Below, in pieces: positions 8,311-16,110 of a DNA stretch of 64,000 nt. Origin of the DNA: JASLDZ01 sp038226305 (GTDB lineage: Bacteria > Pseudomonadota > Alphaproteobacteria > Caulobacterales > Caulobacteraceae). Positions within the stretch are counted from its first letter, which is position 1, and each line of letters begins with the position of its first letter. The notes beneath the pieces were generated by a model. The model had not been told where the DNA came from. It made no database searches and worked only from the letters and a program-made list of their open reading frames with translations. The translations under genes were made by a program, and so were the position numbers. The DNA lies in the NCBI GenBank assembly GCA_038226305.1, contig JBBRQN010000015.1, positions 7,144 to 71,143 on the forward strand, given 5' to 3'.

Positions 8311-9501
8311 ATGAGCGCGATGCACGACGATCACCGGTCCGTTCGGCCCTGGCGCATGATCCAGCGGCGCAAGAGCCGCAAGATCAACGTCGGCAAGGTG
8401 GAGGTGGGGGGCGATGCGCCCATCACCGTGCAGTCCATGACCAACACGGTCACATCCGACGCCAGCGCCACCATCGGCCAGATCCGCGAGCTGGAAGAGG
8501 CCGGCGCCGACATCGTGCGCGTCTCCTGCCCGGACAAGGAATCGACCGAGGCGTTCAAGATCATAGCCAAGGCGGCCCTCGTGCCGCTCGTCGCCGACAT
8601 CCACTTTCACTACAAGCGCGGCATCGAAGCCGCCGAGGCGGGTGCCGCCTGCCTGCGAATCAACCCGGGCAACATCGGCAGCAAGGACCGGGTTCGCGAC
8701 GTGGTTCAGGCCGCCCGGAACAACGGCTGCAGCATGCGCATCGGCGTCAACGCCGGTTCGCTCGAGCCGCACCTCCTCGAAAAGTACGGTGAGCCGTGCC
8801 CCGCCGCGATGGTGGAAAGCGCCCTGTTCCACGCCAACATCCTGCGCGATCTCGACTTCCACGAGTTCAAGATCAGCGTGAAGGCGAGCGATCCCTTCCT
8901 GACCGTGGCCGCGTACAACGAGCTGGCCGACGCCATCGACTGCCCGCTGCACCTGGGCGTGACCGAGGCCGGCCCGCTGCGCTCCGGCACGATCAAGAGC
9001 GCCATCGGCCTTGGCAACATGCTGTGGGCGGGCATCGGCGACACCATCCGCGTGTCGCTGGCGGCCGACCCCGTCGAGGAGATCAAGGTCGGCTTCGACA
9101 TCCTGAAGTCGCTGGGCCTGCGCCACCGGGGCGTGAACATCATCGCCTGCCCCAGCTGCGCCCGTCAGGGCTTCAACGTGATCGAGACTGTGCAGCGGCT
9201 GGAGGAGCGGCTGGCGCACATCTCGACGCCGCTTTCGCTCAGCATCATCGGCTGCGTGGTGAACGGGCCGGGCGAAGCCCTGATGACCGACGTGGGCTTC
9301 ACCGGCGGCGGCGCCGGCAAGTCCACCGGCATGGTCTATCTGGCCGGAAAGATCGACCACAAGCTCGGCAACGAGGACATGGTGGAGCACATCGCGGGCC
9401 TCGTGGAGAAGAAGGCCGCCGAGCTGGATGCAGCCGAAGCCGCCCGGCTCGCCGCCACACCCTTGGTCGAGCGCACCCTCGAGAAGCTCTCCGCCGGGTG
9501 A
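8311..9501 (+). CDS. ispG: 4-hydroxy-3-methylbut-2-enyl diphosphate synthase
   Basis: Penultimate MEP-pathway enzyme, reducing ME-cPP to HMBPP through a [4Fe-4S] cluster. The product of about 396 residues has VGGDAPITVQSMTNT at the N-terminus, LVADIHFHY, and the cluster cysteines in ACPSCARQG and IIGCVVNGPGEA near the C-terminus. Three in-frame ATGs lie at 8302, 8311 and 8320. The first sits inside a plausible -10 element and none has a ribosome site; 8311 is preferred as a possible leaderless start. Divergent from ispH with 188 bases between. The stop overlaps the next small gene by four bases. Confidence 0.95.
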   Translation: MSAMHDDHRSVRPWRMIQRRKSRKINVGKVEVGGDAPITVQSMTNTVTSDASATIGQIRELEEAGADIVRVSCPDKESTEAFKIIAKAALVPLVADIHFHYKRGIEAAEAGAACLRINPGNIGSKDRVRDVVQAARNNGCSMRIGVNAGSLEPHLLEKYGEPCPAAMVESALFHANILRDLDFHEFKISVKASDPFLTVAAYNELADAIDCPLHLGVTEAGPLRSGTIKSAIGLGNMLWAGIGDTIRVSLAADPVEEIKVGFDILKSLGLRHRGVNIIACPSCARQGFNVIETVQRLEERLAHISTPLSLSIIGCVVNGPGEALMTDVGFTGGGAGKSTGMVYLAGKIDHKLGNEDMVEHIAGLVEKKAAELDAAEAARLAATPLVERTLEKLSAG

Positions 9502-9854
9502 AGCCGCGCCGCGCCAGAGCCGGAAGCTGGGCGTGGAGCACGATGCTCCTCGCCCTGCTCGTGCTGCTGGCCGGCCCGGTCATGCCCGCTTCCGCCCTGT
9601 CGCCCTCGGGCATTGAAGCTGGCGGCGGGTGCGTGGAGATGGCCACCGGCAGCCCCGCGGCGACCAAAGCCACTCAGGGAGGGGCCGCCAAATCCCTCTG
9701 CGCCGACACCTGTGGCGTGGCGTGTCAGTTGATCGTGGCGCCCGCCTCCACCGTTTCGCCCCCGGCACCGCACAGAATCGCGACGGCCGGGCCACGCCTC
9801 GCCCGCCCCCTGTGGGGCCGGAACATCGCACCCGATCCGCCCCGCCCCCGCTGA
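9498..9854 (+). CDS. Small exported Cys-containing protein, possible metal-related
   Basis: A 118-residue product starting at GTG, overlapping ispG by GTGA. It has a basic N-terminus (KPRRARAGSW), one hydrophobic segment (about residues 16-31) ending in a plausible signal-peptidase site (PASALS), then a Cys-rich part with CADTCGVACQ and a Pro-rich tail (PDPPRPR). This layout resembles the short exported proteins (DUF2946/CopL-like) often linked to copper handling, but I cannot place it firmly in a family. Coupling to ispG could be only positional. The next gene also encodes a Cys-rich exported peptide, which suggests a shared metal or redox role. Confidence 0.6.
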   Translation: MKPRRARAGSWAWSTMLLALLVLLAGPVMPASALSPSGIEAGGGCVEMATGSPAATKATQGGAAKSLCADTCGVACQLIVAPASTVSPPAPHRIATAGPRLARPLWGRNIAPDPPRPR

Positions 9855-9909
9855 GCTCCGACTTCAGACAGACGTCTTTTTCTCTTCAATCTGAAAATCG
9901 GAAATTCAC

Positions 9910-10059
9910 ATGACACGCATCCTGACCACGGCAGCCCTGCTGCTCGTCGCCTCCGCCGGAGCCGCCTACGCGGCCGCTCCCGAAGCGGTAACCAAGGCCG
10001 TCTCGGCCTGCTGCGCCGTCGGCGCCGCCTGTTGCGGCGTCGGCAGCCCGTGCTGCTGA
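9910..10059 (+). CDS. 49-residue secreted peptide with three CC pairs
   Basis: ATG 9910 to TGA 10059. The product has a clear signal peptide (MTRILTTAALLLVASAGAAYA, cleavage about residue 21) followed by a mature part of about 28 residues containing CC at 34-35, 41-42 and 48-49, the last pair being the C-terminus. The spacing of seven residues between pairs is regular: CCAVGAACCGVGSPCC. No ribosome site is obvious. A T-poor hairpin follows within 40 bases. It could bind a soft metal (copper) or be a precursor of a modified peptide; no modification enzyme is adjacent. Not recognised as a named family. Confidence 0.6.
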   Translation: MTRILTTAALLLVASAGAAYAAAPEAVTKAVSACCAVGAACCGVGSPCC

Positions 10060-10092
10060 TCTAGCCTGTCGACCTGAGCCGCAAGGTTGAGG

Positions 10093-10287
10093 TCAGGCGC
10101 CCGCCTCGCAAGGGGCGGGCGTTTCCATGTCTGGAGCGGAGCGGGTCGAGCCGCGAACGGAGAGCCCCTTCGTGGAGGCCATCGCCAGGAGCAGGAGCCC
10201 GTAATAGGCCGCGCCCCCGATCCACAGGTTTTCGGTCCAGAGCGCCGCGGCCAGCCCTCCGAGGCAGGTGATCGCCACTTTCCCCAT
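10093..10287 (-). CDS. Small membrane protein, unknown
   Basis: A product of 64 residues beginning MGKVAITCLGG, with two hydrophobic segments (about residues 4-16 and 20-36) and a short polar tail. The start at 10287 is chosen because GGGGGA lies six bases upstream; an upstream in-frame ATG at 10332 would add 15 residues but sits in a palindrome. Codon third positions are mostly G or C, as expected for a real gene here. It is convergent with the CC-peptide gene and divergent from ispA. No family recognised. Confidence 0.45.
   Translation of the reverse strand: MGKVAITCLGGLAAALWTENLWIGGAAYYGLLLLAMASTKGLSVRGSTRSAPDMETPAPCEAGA
10098..10121 (+). terminator. Hairpin after the CC-peptide gene
   Basis: CGCCCGCC and GGCGGGCG form a perfect 8-base-pair stem around an 8-base loop, followed by TTT on the + strand. 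It lies 39 bases after the CC-peptide stop and overlaps the last codons of the convergent small membrane gene, so it may end both transcripts. Confidence 0.6.
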
Positions 10288-10328
10288 AGCCAGTCCCCCA
10301 ACCGCACACGCTGTTAGGAGTTTGCAAA

Positions 10329-10354
10329 CCATGCGCCGAACAGTCGGCGCATGG
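10329..10354. repeat. 11-bp perfect inverted repeat upstream of ispA
   Basis: CCATGCGCCGA and TCGGCGCATGG flank a four-base ACAG spacer. It sits 38 bases ahead of the ispA start and at the 5' end of the divergent small membrane gene. It could be a regulator site for the divergent pair or a hairpin in the ispA leader. Confidence 0.55.
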
Positions 10355-10391
10355 GTGACGCTCGCAGCGGCGGGCGCTAAAGCTCGTCGCG

Positions 10392-11306
10392 ATGACGCTC
10401 ACAGACACGCTTTCCTCAGCCGACCTGGGCGCCGCCCTGAAGGCCGCCGCCGCCGAGACCGATGCAGCCCTGGACCGGCTGCTGCCCGCCCCGGCAGGCG
10501 GCGGCAGGCGGGTGATCGAGGCCATGCGCTATGCGATCAACGCGGGCGGCAAGCGCCTGCGCCCGTTCCTCGTGCTGGAAAGCGCCAGCCTGTTCGATGC
10601 CCCTCGCGAGCGGGCGTTGCGGGTGGCGGCGGCCATCGAGTGCCTGCACACCTACAGCCTGGTCCACGACGACCTGCCCTGCATGGACGACGACGACCTG
10701 CGCCGGGGCCAACCCACCACGCACAAGGCCTTCGACGAGGCCACGGCGGTCCTGGCCGGAGACGCGCTCCTCACCTTCGCCTTCCAGCTTCTGGCTCACC
10801 CGGACACCCACCCCGATGCGGGCGTGCGGGCTGCGCTGGTTACCCGCCTCGCCACCGCCAGCGGCTTCGATGGCATGATCGGCGGCCAGATGATGGACAT
10901 CGAGGCCGAGGCCGGGGCTCACCACGGGCGTGACGAGATCATCGCCCTGCAGCGCATGAAGACCGGCGCCCTGTTCGAGTTCTCGGCCGAGGCCGGAGCG
11001 ATCCTCGGCCAGGCGGGCGACGAGCATGAGACCCGGCTGCGCGACTACGCCCGGGGCATGGGCTTCGCCTTCCAGATCGCCGACGACTTGATCGATGCCA
11101 CCGGCGACGAGGCGATGGCTGGCAAGGCGGTGGGCAAGGACGCGGCCGCCGGCAAGGCCACCTTCGTCTCGCTCTACGGGGTGGACGGAGCCCGCACCGA
11201 GGCCGCGGCCTTCGCGAAGGCCGCCGTGGATGCGGTGGCGCCCTACGGCGACAAGGCCCCCCGGCTGGCCGCCCTGCCCGCCTATCTCCTCGACAGAACG
11301 AACTGA
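10392..11306 (+). CDS. ispA: Farnesyl/geranylgeranyl diphosphate synthase
   Basis: Condenses IPP with allylic diphosphates to give farnesyl diphosphate, the substrate of HpnD. The 304-residue product carries the first Asp-rich motif DDLPCMD (residues 93-99, followed by DDDLRRG), the second DDLID (231-235), and the conserved GGKRLRP and GQMMDIEAE segments. The chain-length region just before the first motif (CLHTYSLVHDD) has Tyr/Ser residues in line with short-chain (C15) products. Its place between ispG and hpnM strengthens the view that this locus co-inherits precursor and hopanoid genes. Confidence 0.93.
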   Translation: MTLTDTLSSADLGAALKAAAAETDAALDRLLPAPAGGGRRVIEAMRYAINAGGKRLRPFLVLESASLFDAPRERALRVAAAIECLHTYSLVHDDLPCMDDDDLRRGQPTTHKAFDEATAVLAGDALLTFAFQLLAHPDTHPDAGVRAALVTRLATASGFDGMIGGQMMDIEAEAGAHHGRDEIIALQRMKTGALFEFSAEAGAILGQAGDEHETRLRDYARGMGFAFQIADDLIDATGDEAMAGKAVGKDAAAGKATFVSLYGVDGARTEAAAFAKAAVDAVAPYGDKAPRLAALPAYLLDRTN

Positions 11307-11371
11307 GCCGTTCAGCGCGCGTTCAACGCCAGACGCCTATTCCCCGCGACGACCTTCCCCGGAGCCGCTCC

Positions 11372-11953
11372 ATGACCTCTCGCCCCGCCCTTTCGTTCAT
11401 CGCCGCGCTGGCGGTGATGGCTCCAGTGGCCGTCCATGCTCAGGCCGGCGACCCAGCCGCGGCGACCATCGACAGCTTCAATGACTCCCTGATCGCCACC
11501 ATGAAGACCGGCGGAGCGGTTTCGGCGCGCCTGAAGAAGATCGAGCCCGCAGTGGATCGCGCCTTCGACCTCACCGTCATGACCCGAACGGCGGTGGGCC
11601 CGGCGTGGACCGGCTTCACGGCCACCGACCAGGCGTCGCTGGTGAAGGCGTTCGGGCGCTTCACGGCCGCCACCTACGCCAAGAACTTCGATTCCTACTC
11701 GGGCGAGACCTTCACGGTTGACCCCAAGGTCGAAACCCGCGGCGTGGACAAGATCGTGAAGAGCGCGCTCGTGCCCAAGTCCGGCTCGCCGACCAACTTC
11801 ATCTACCGGATGCGCGGCGGCAAGATCGTGGACGTTTTCTACAACGGCACCGTCAGCCAGGTGGCCGCCCAGCGCTCGCAGTTCGCCGGAGCCACCAGCG
11901 GGGCCGTTCTGGCCAAGCAGCTCAACGACAAGGCCGATGCCCTGTTGAAGTGA
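11372..11953 (+). CDS. hpnM: Hopanoid-associated MlaC/Ttg2D-family protein HpnM
   Basis: A 193-residue periplasmic protein of the MlaC (Ttg2D, toluene tolerance) family, which carries lipids between membranes. A signal peptide (SFIAALAVMAPVAVHAQA) is followed by the family pattern: an N-terminal helical region (FNDSLIATMKTG), FDLTVMTRTAVGPAW, FTAATYAKNFDSYSGE and a C-terminal IYRMRGGKIVDVFYNG. Members next to hpnN are named HpnM and are thought to work with it in hopanoid transport. GGAG lies eight bases ahead of the ATG. A hairpin follows and hpnN is convergent. Confidence 0.88.
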   Translation: MTSRPALSFIAALAVMAPVAVHAQAGDPAAATIDSFNDSLIATMKTGGAVSARLKKIEPAVDRAFDLTVMTRTAVGPAWTGFTATDQASLVKAFGRFTAATYAKNFDSYSGETFTVDPKVETRGVDKIVKSALVPKSGSPTNFIYRMRGGKIVDVFYNGTVSQVAAQRSQFAGATSGAVLAKQLNDKADALLK

Positions 11954-11964
11954 TCTCGCGACCC

Positions 11965-11989
11965 AGGCCTCCCTCGCAAAGGGGGGCCT
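11965..11989 (+). terminator. Hairpin between convergent hpnM and hpnN
   Basis: AGGCCTCCC and GGGGGGCCT pair over nine positions (one T/G) around a loop TCGCAAA. It lies 12 bases after the hpnM stop and touches the hpnN stop codon. Belongs to the same loose hairpin type as those at 5907 and 45802. Confidence 0.65.
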
Positions 11990-14603
11990 AAACTCCCTCC
12001 CGCGCCTCGTCGGGCTGCGGGCCGAGGAGCGCGGGTTCGAAGATCAGGGCGCACACCAGTGTCCAGAACAGCGAGATCATCAGGATTTTGCCCATGCTCG
12101 CAGTGCCCGGGTGGCTGGACAGCCAGAGCGAGCCGAACGCCGCCCCCGTGGTCAGCGCGCTGAACAGAATCGCCCGGGCGAGGGACGACTGCAGGAGGTC
12201 GCGCGCCCCTGCCCGCCACGCCATCACGAAGTAGATGTGGAACGCCGTGCCGACGCCCACCAGCAGCGGGAAGGCGATGATGTTGGCGAAGTTGATCGGC
12301 TGGCGAATGATCGCGCAGGTGCCCAGCGTCAGGAAGATCGACAGCACGATCGGCGCGAGGGTGAACAGCACCTCCTTCACCGACCGCAACACGGCGAACA
12401 GCAGCAGCGTCACCGCGATCAGGCTGAGAATCCCCGCCTGAACGAAGGCCCCGGTGATCGTGCGCCCGGCCTCCACGGTGGAGATCGGCGCGCCCGAAGC
12501 CTCCGGCGCGATCTTTCGCACGGCATCAGCAAAACGGCGCAAGACCGCGTTGTCGTTGCTGTCGCCCTTGGGGAACGCCTGGACGCGCACCTCGCCGTGG
12601 CGGCCGATCCAGTCGGCCTTGAGGCTGGCGGGCAGGGTGTCGAGCGACACCGGTTGCGGATCGAGCAATAGCCGAAGCTGGTTCAGAAGCGTGTTCAGCG
12701 GCGGGATCAGCGTCTCGGTGGCCTTGACCCGCAGGGCGGGCGGGCCGGCGGCGATCTTGTCGAGGGCGGCGGCGAGGCTGCGGGCATGCTCGGCTTCGAG
12801 GATGTCGGTAGCCTCGGCCTTGGCCGGGCCGGCCGCATCGCGCAGCGCCCCGGCGGCCACCTGCAGGACGGTGACCACGTCCGCATCGGTGGGCGGGGCC
12901 GCGGCGGCGACGGGGTTGAGAGTGAAGTCCAGCAGGCTGCGCGCATCGGCGACGGCGGCGAGCTTGGCGGGCTGATCGTCGGGCACGAAGCTCTCGAGCG
13001 TTACGGCCTGGCTCACCTGCGGCAGGGCGGCCAGGCGCCTGGCCATCACGGTGCCCGCGGCGGCGTTGGGAGTCAGAACATCGATTGTGTTGGGGGTGCG
13101 CTCGGCATCCTTGAACAGGTCCGAAAGGGTGGCCATCGCCTCGCCCTTGGGATTGCGCAGGTGGAATGGGTTGAAGTCGAAGCGCACGAACGGCACCAGC
13201 ACGAGGCAGGCGACCACCGCGGCGGCGAAGGCCCACAGCACGGTCTTGCGCTTCTCCACGAGGTAGCGATCCAGGGGCGCCATCGCCTTCCAGCCCACTT
13301 CCAGCGACTGCGGCGCGGGCTTCAGGATGACGAGGAGCGCCGGCAGGAGCGTCAGGGTCAGCAGCAGCGCCACCACCATGCCCACGCCCGCGATCACGCC
13401 GAGTTCGGATACGCCGATGTAGCTCGTGGGCAGAAAGGCGATGAAGCCGAGGGTCACCGCCGCCGCCGCCAGCGTCAGCGCGCCGCCCAGCGCTGCCGCG
13501 GCTCGTTGCAGCGCGGACCGGATGTCGTCGCTCTCCAGTCGCTCGGCCCGGAAGCGCACAGAGAACTGGATGCCGAAGTCTACGCCCAGGCCGACGAACA
13601 GGGGCACGAACGCCACCGAGATCAGGTTGAACCGCCCCACGAAGGCGAGGCCGAGCGCCGCCGTCACGATCAGCCCTGCGAAGGTGGTGATCAGGATCGC
13701 CGCCACGATCTTGGCTGAGCGCGTCGCCAGCCACAGCATGAGCAGCACAGCGCCCAGCATCACGCCGGTGATCAGCCACACCCGGTCGGCCAGGGAGGCA
13801 AACTCCTCGTCGGACAAGGGCGTGGCGCCCGTCAGGCGCACGGTCACCCCGTGGGCAGCGTCGAGCGAGAGATCGCGGGCCGCCTCGCGCACCGCCTGGC
13901 TCGAGTCTTCGCCGGGCGTGAGAGCTCCGAAGTCGAGCTTGGGGTGCAGGGTCACGAAGCGGCGGGTGGGCGCGGCCAGGCCGCCCTTGCCGCCGCCGTT
14001 CACCAGCGCCTGCCAGGAAAAGAACGCAGGGCGCCCCTCGGCCACATCGGTCAGCGCCGCATCCAGGGCCGAGATCGGCGCATCGACGGACTTCAGCGTC
14101 GTCTGCTTGGCGCTGACGCCCTGGGCCAGGGTCTGCAGCGTGGTGGCCACGCCCCGTAGGGAGGGGTCGGCGGCGAGGCTGCCGAGGAACGGCTGCGCCT
14201 GCACCAGCTGGTCGGTGGTCTTGGCAAGGTCGGCCGGGGACAGGAACAGGAGGCCTTCGCGCGCGAAGAAGTCTCCCCCGTCGGGCCGGCTCACCCCGTC
14301 GATCACGTCCGTGCGGCGGGCGAGGCGGGCGGCAAGGCGGGCGGCCGCGGCGTCGGCGAGTTCAGGCGTCTTGCCGTCGATCACCGCGACGCTCTGGTCG
14401 CCGTTCTGCGGGAAGGCGCGGTCCAGCGCCTGCTCGTTCTGGCGCCATGCCACCTTGGGCGAGATCAGCTTGGCGGTGTCGGTCGTCATGGCGAAATTGC
14501 CGACGCAGAACATCAGGGCCGCCGCCGCCAAGCCCGCGCCGATCGCGGCCGTCAGCCAAGGCCGGGCCGTGGAAAGCGAGACGAGGGCGGAGATGGGCTT
14601 CAC
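11988..14603 (-). CDS. hpnN: RND-family hopanoid transporter HpnN
   Basis: An 871-residue inner-membrane protein of the MmpL/RND superfamily that moves hopanoids toward the outer membrane in species studied. It has an N-terminal membrane segment (about residues 18-38), a large periplasmic domain, a block of about five helices (about 270-420, including GLGVDFGIQFSVRFRAERL), a second membrane segment and periplasmic domain, and a second helix block (about 715-860) with GVGTAFHIYFVMAWR. The duplicated layout is that of RND proteins. It is convergent with hpnM, whose product is probably its periplasmic partner. Confidence 0.92.
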   Translation of the reverse strand: MKPISALVSLSTARPWLTAAIGAGLAAAALMFCVGNFAMTTDTAKLISPKVAWRQNEQALDRAFPQNGDQSVAVIDGKTPELADAAAARLAARLARRTDVIDGVSRPDGGDFFAREGLLFLSPADLAKTTDQLVQAQPFLGSLAADPSLRGVATTLQTLAQGVSAKQTTLKSVDAPISALDAALTDVAEGRPAFFSWQALVNGGGKGGLAAPTRRFVTLHPKLDFGALTPGEDSSQAVREAARDLSLDAAHGVTVRLTGATPLSDEEFASLADRVWLITGVMLGAVLLMLWLATRSAKIVAAILITTFAGLIVTAALGLAFVGRFNLISVAFVPLFVGLGVDFGIQFSVRFRAERLESDDIRSALQRAAAALGGALTLAAAAVTLGFIAFLPTSYIGVSELGVIAGVGMVVALLLTLTLLPALLVILKPAPQSLEVGWKAMAPLDRYLVEKRKTVLWAFAAAVVACLVLVPFVRFDFNPFHLRNPKGEAMATLSDLFKDAERTPNTIDVLTPNAAAGTVMARRLAALPQVSQAVTLESFVPDDQPAKLAAVADARSLLDFTLNPVAAAAPPTDADVVTVLQVAAGALRDAAGPAKAEATDILEAEHARSLAAALDKIAAGPPALRVKATETLIPPLNTLLNQLRLLLDPQPVSLDTLPASLKADWIGRHGEVRVQAFPKGDSNDNAVLRRFADAVRKIAPEASGAPISTVEAGRTITGAFVQAGILSLIAVTLLLFAVLRSVKEVLFTLAPIVLSIFLTLGTCAIIRQPINFANIIAFPLLVGVGTAFHIYFVMAWRAGARDLLQSSLARAILFSALTTGAAFGSLWLSSHPGTASMGKILMISLFWTLVCALIFEPALLGPQPDEAREGV

Positions 14604-14616
14604 GCGCGGGCGCCTT

Positions 14617-14644
14617 CCAGGATCACCGGGCCAGGATCACCGGG
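14617..14644. repeat. Tandem duplication of a 14-base unit
   Basis: CCAGGATCACCGGG occurs twice in direct succession just upstream of hpnN, between it and the DUF2141 gene. Probably a slippage duplication; any effect on hpnN expression is unknown. Confidence 0.8.
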
Positions 14645-14674
14645 TTCGCGCCCCGGCATAAACCGCGTCGGGCG

Positions 14675-15163
14675 TTACGGGAACGTCTTGAGCTTGAGGT
14701 GGATCTGCGAACCTGCCGCCGTCTGGTCGATGGCCACGTTGCGCCAGTGCGGCGGGCCCAGGATCAGGGCGGGATCGCGCGAGAAGCCGACGCTCTCCCT
14801 GGGAATGCCCAGGGCGTTGCGGTCCACCGTGCCGTTGTCGTTCTCGTCCTGATAGGCCTGCACGGCGTAGCGCCCGGCGGGCAGCTTGGGCAGCACCAGC
14901 ACCGTCGATCCCACCACGGCGGGGGCGACGATTGACCAGGCGCAGTCGTGATCGTTCAGGAAGGTGTCCTTGGTGCAAACGTCCACGTGGATGTGGCCTT
15001 TGGTGGACTTCACGTTCTCGACCGTGATCTCCAGCGGCGCGCCGATGATCAGGCTGGACGGCGGAGGCAGCGATGTGCCCCCCGGCGCGCGCGACATGCC
15101 CGTGAGCATCACGGTGAGCAGGGCGGCCCCGAGGACCGCCTCGAGGCGAGGCTGACGAAACAT
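14675..15163 (-). CDS. DUF2141 domain secreted protein
   Basis: A 162-residue product with an N-terminal hydrophobic segment (LEAVLGAALLTVMLTG) and one beta-rich domain of the DUF2141 type: LEITVENVKSTKGHIHVDVC, LPAGRYAVQAYQDENDNG and a C-terminal VAIDQTAAGSQIHLKLK. The DENDNGTVDRN stretch is a Ca2+-loop-like acidic motif conserved in the family. Biochemical role unknown. The start at 15163 is chosen because it places the signal segment at the N-terminus. It lies upstream of hpnN on the same strand, 71 bases away. Confidence 0.75.
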   Translation of the reverse strand: MFRQPRLEAVLGAALLTVMLTGMSRAPGGTSLPPPSSLIIGAPLEITVENVKSTKGHIHVDVCTKDTFLNDHDCAWSIVAPAVVGSTVLVLPKLPAGRYAVQAYQDENDNGTVDRNALGIPRESVGFSRDPALILGPPHWRNVAIDQTAAGSQIHLKLKTFP

Positions 15164-15261
15164 CGCGCCGCACCTAATAGCGTTACCGTCCTGAAACAAC
15201 CTGCCGGATCGTCACGTCGTATCGCGGCTTGTTTCAGCTCGCGTGCTGCGAGCCGCCCGCC

Positions 15262-16110
15262 TCAGTTCTGCGACTGGCTCTGGCTCTGCACGTGCCGGTG
15301 GGAGGCATCGATGGCGCGCACCTTCACGCTCATCTTTTCGCCGCCGCCGCCGATGCGGCTGCCGCGAACAGGGGCCGCCCCCAGATAGTCGAGGCCCACG
15401 GCGACCCGCAGATAGGCATCGGTGGGGCACACGCCGTTGGCGCCGTCGAAGCCCACCCATCCGAGATCGGGCACAAAGGCTTCGGCCCAGGCATGGGCGG
15501 CCGTCTGGTCCACATCCCCGTCGGAGCGCACGAGGTGACCGGAGACGTAGCGGGCGGGGAGGCCCAGCACCCGGGCGCTGGCCACGAACAGGTGGCTGAT
15601 ATCCTGGCAGACCCCGTGGCCCAGCTTCAGCGTATCGGCGGCGGTGGTGGCCGTGTCGGTCACGCCCGTATCGAACGACACCGCCGTATTGACGCCCGCC
15701 ATCAGCGCATGAAGCCTGCCGAGGGCCCCGCCACTCGCACCGGCCACAGCGTCGTGCGCGAAGGTGCGGATGGCGGCGTCGGGCGTGGTGAGCGCCGTCT
15801 CGCGCAGGAACACGGCCGGCGGAAAGGGCTCCAGCGAGCCCCGGATTACCCCGGCCGTGTCGGTGGTCGACACCTCCCCGTGGACCGAGATCACCAGCCG
15901 CGGCGCCGGTTTGAACAGGCTGAAGGTGTAGGTGATGTTGCCCAGCGCATCCTCACCCTTGTGCAGGCGGGCCTCGCCGTCGGCCTGCACCCGCCAGGCC
16001 ACCACCCGCTGCCCTTCGTGCGCCCGGGGCGTGAGGCGCAGCACCTGCATGACGGCGCGGGGTGACGACTGGTATTCGTAGACCGTCTCGTACTCGACCT
16101 TGATGCGCAT
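15262..16110 (-). CDS. Transglutaminase-like cysteine protease-fold protein
   Basis: A 282-residue product with an N-terminal beta domain (MRIKVEYETVYEYQSSPRAVMQ) followed by a transglutaminase-like core. The catalytic triad is present: Cys 168 in GHGVCQDISHLF, His 206 in AAHAWAEAF and Asp 222 in GFDGANG. No signal peptide, so probably cytoplasmic. Its ATG shares one base with the stop of the alpha-E gene (TGATG). Proteins of this type regularly sit with alpha-E and circularly permuted ATP-grasp genes; the set has been proposed to make and trim or attach a peptide, but no product is known. Confidence 0.85.
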   Translation of the reverse strand: MRIKVEYETVYEYQSSPRAVMQVLRLTPRAHEGQRVVAWRVQADGEARLHKGEDALGNITYTFSLFKPAPRLVISVHGEVSTTDTAGVIRGSLEPFPPAVFLRETALTTPDAAIRTFAHDAVAGASGGALGRLHALMAGVNTAVSFDTGVTDTATTAADTLKLGHGVCQDISHLFVASARVLGLPARYVSGHLVRSDGDVDQTAAHAWAEAFVPDLGWVGFDGANGVCPTDAYLRVAVGLDYLGAAPVRGSRIGGGGEKMSVKVRAIDASHRHVQSQSQSQN

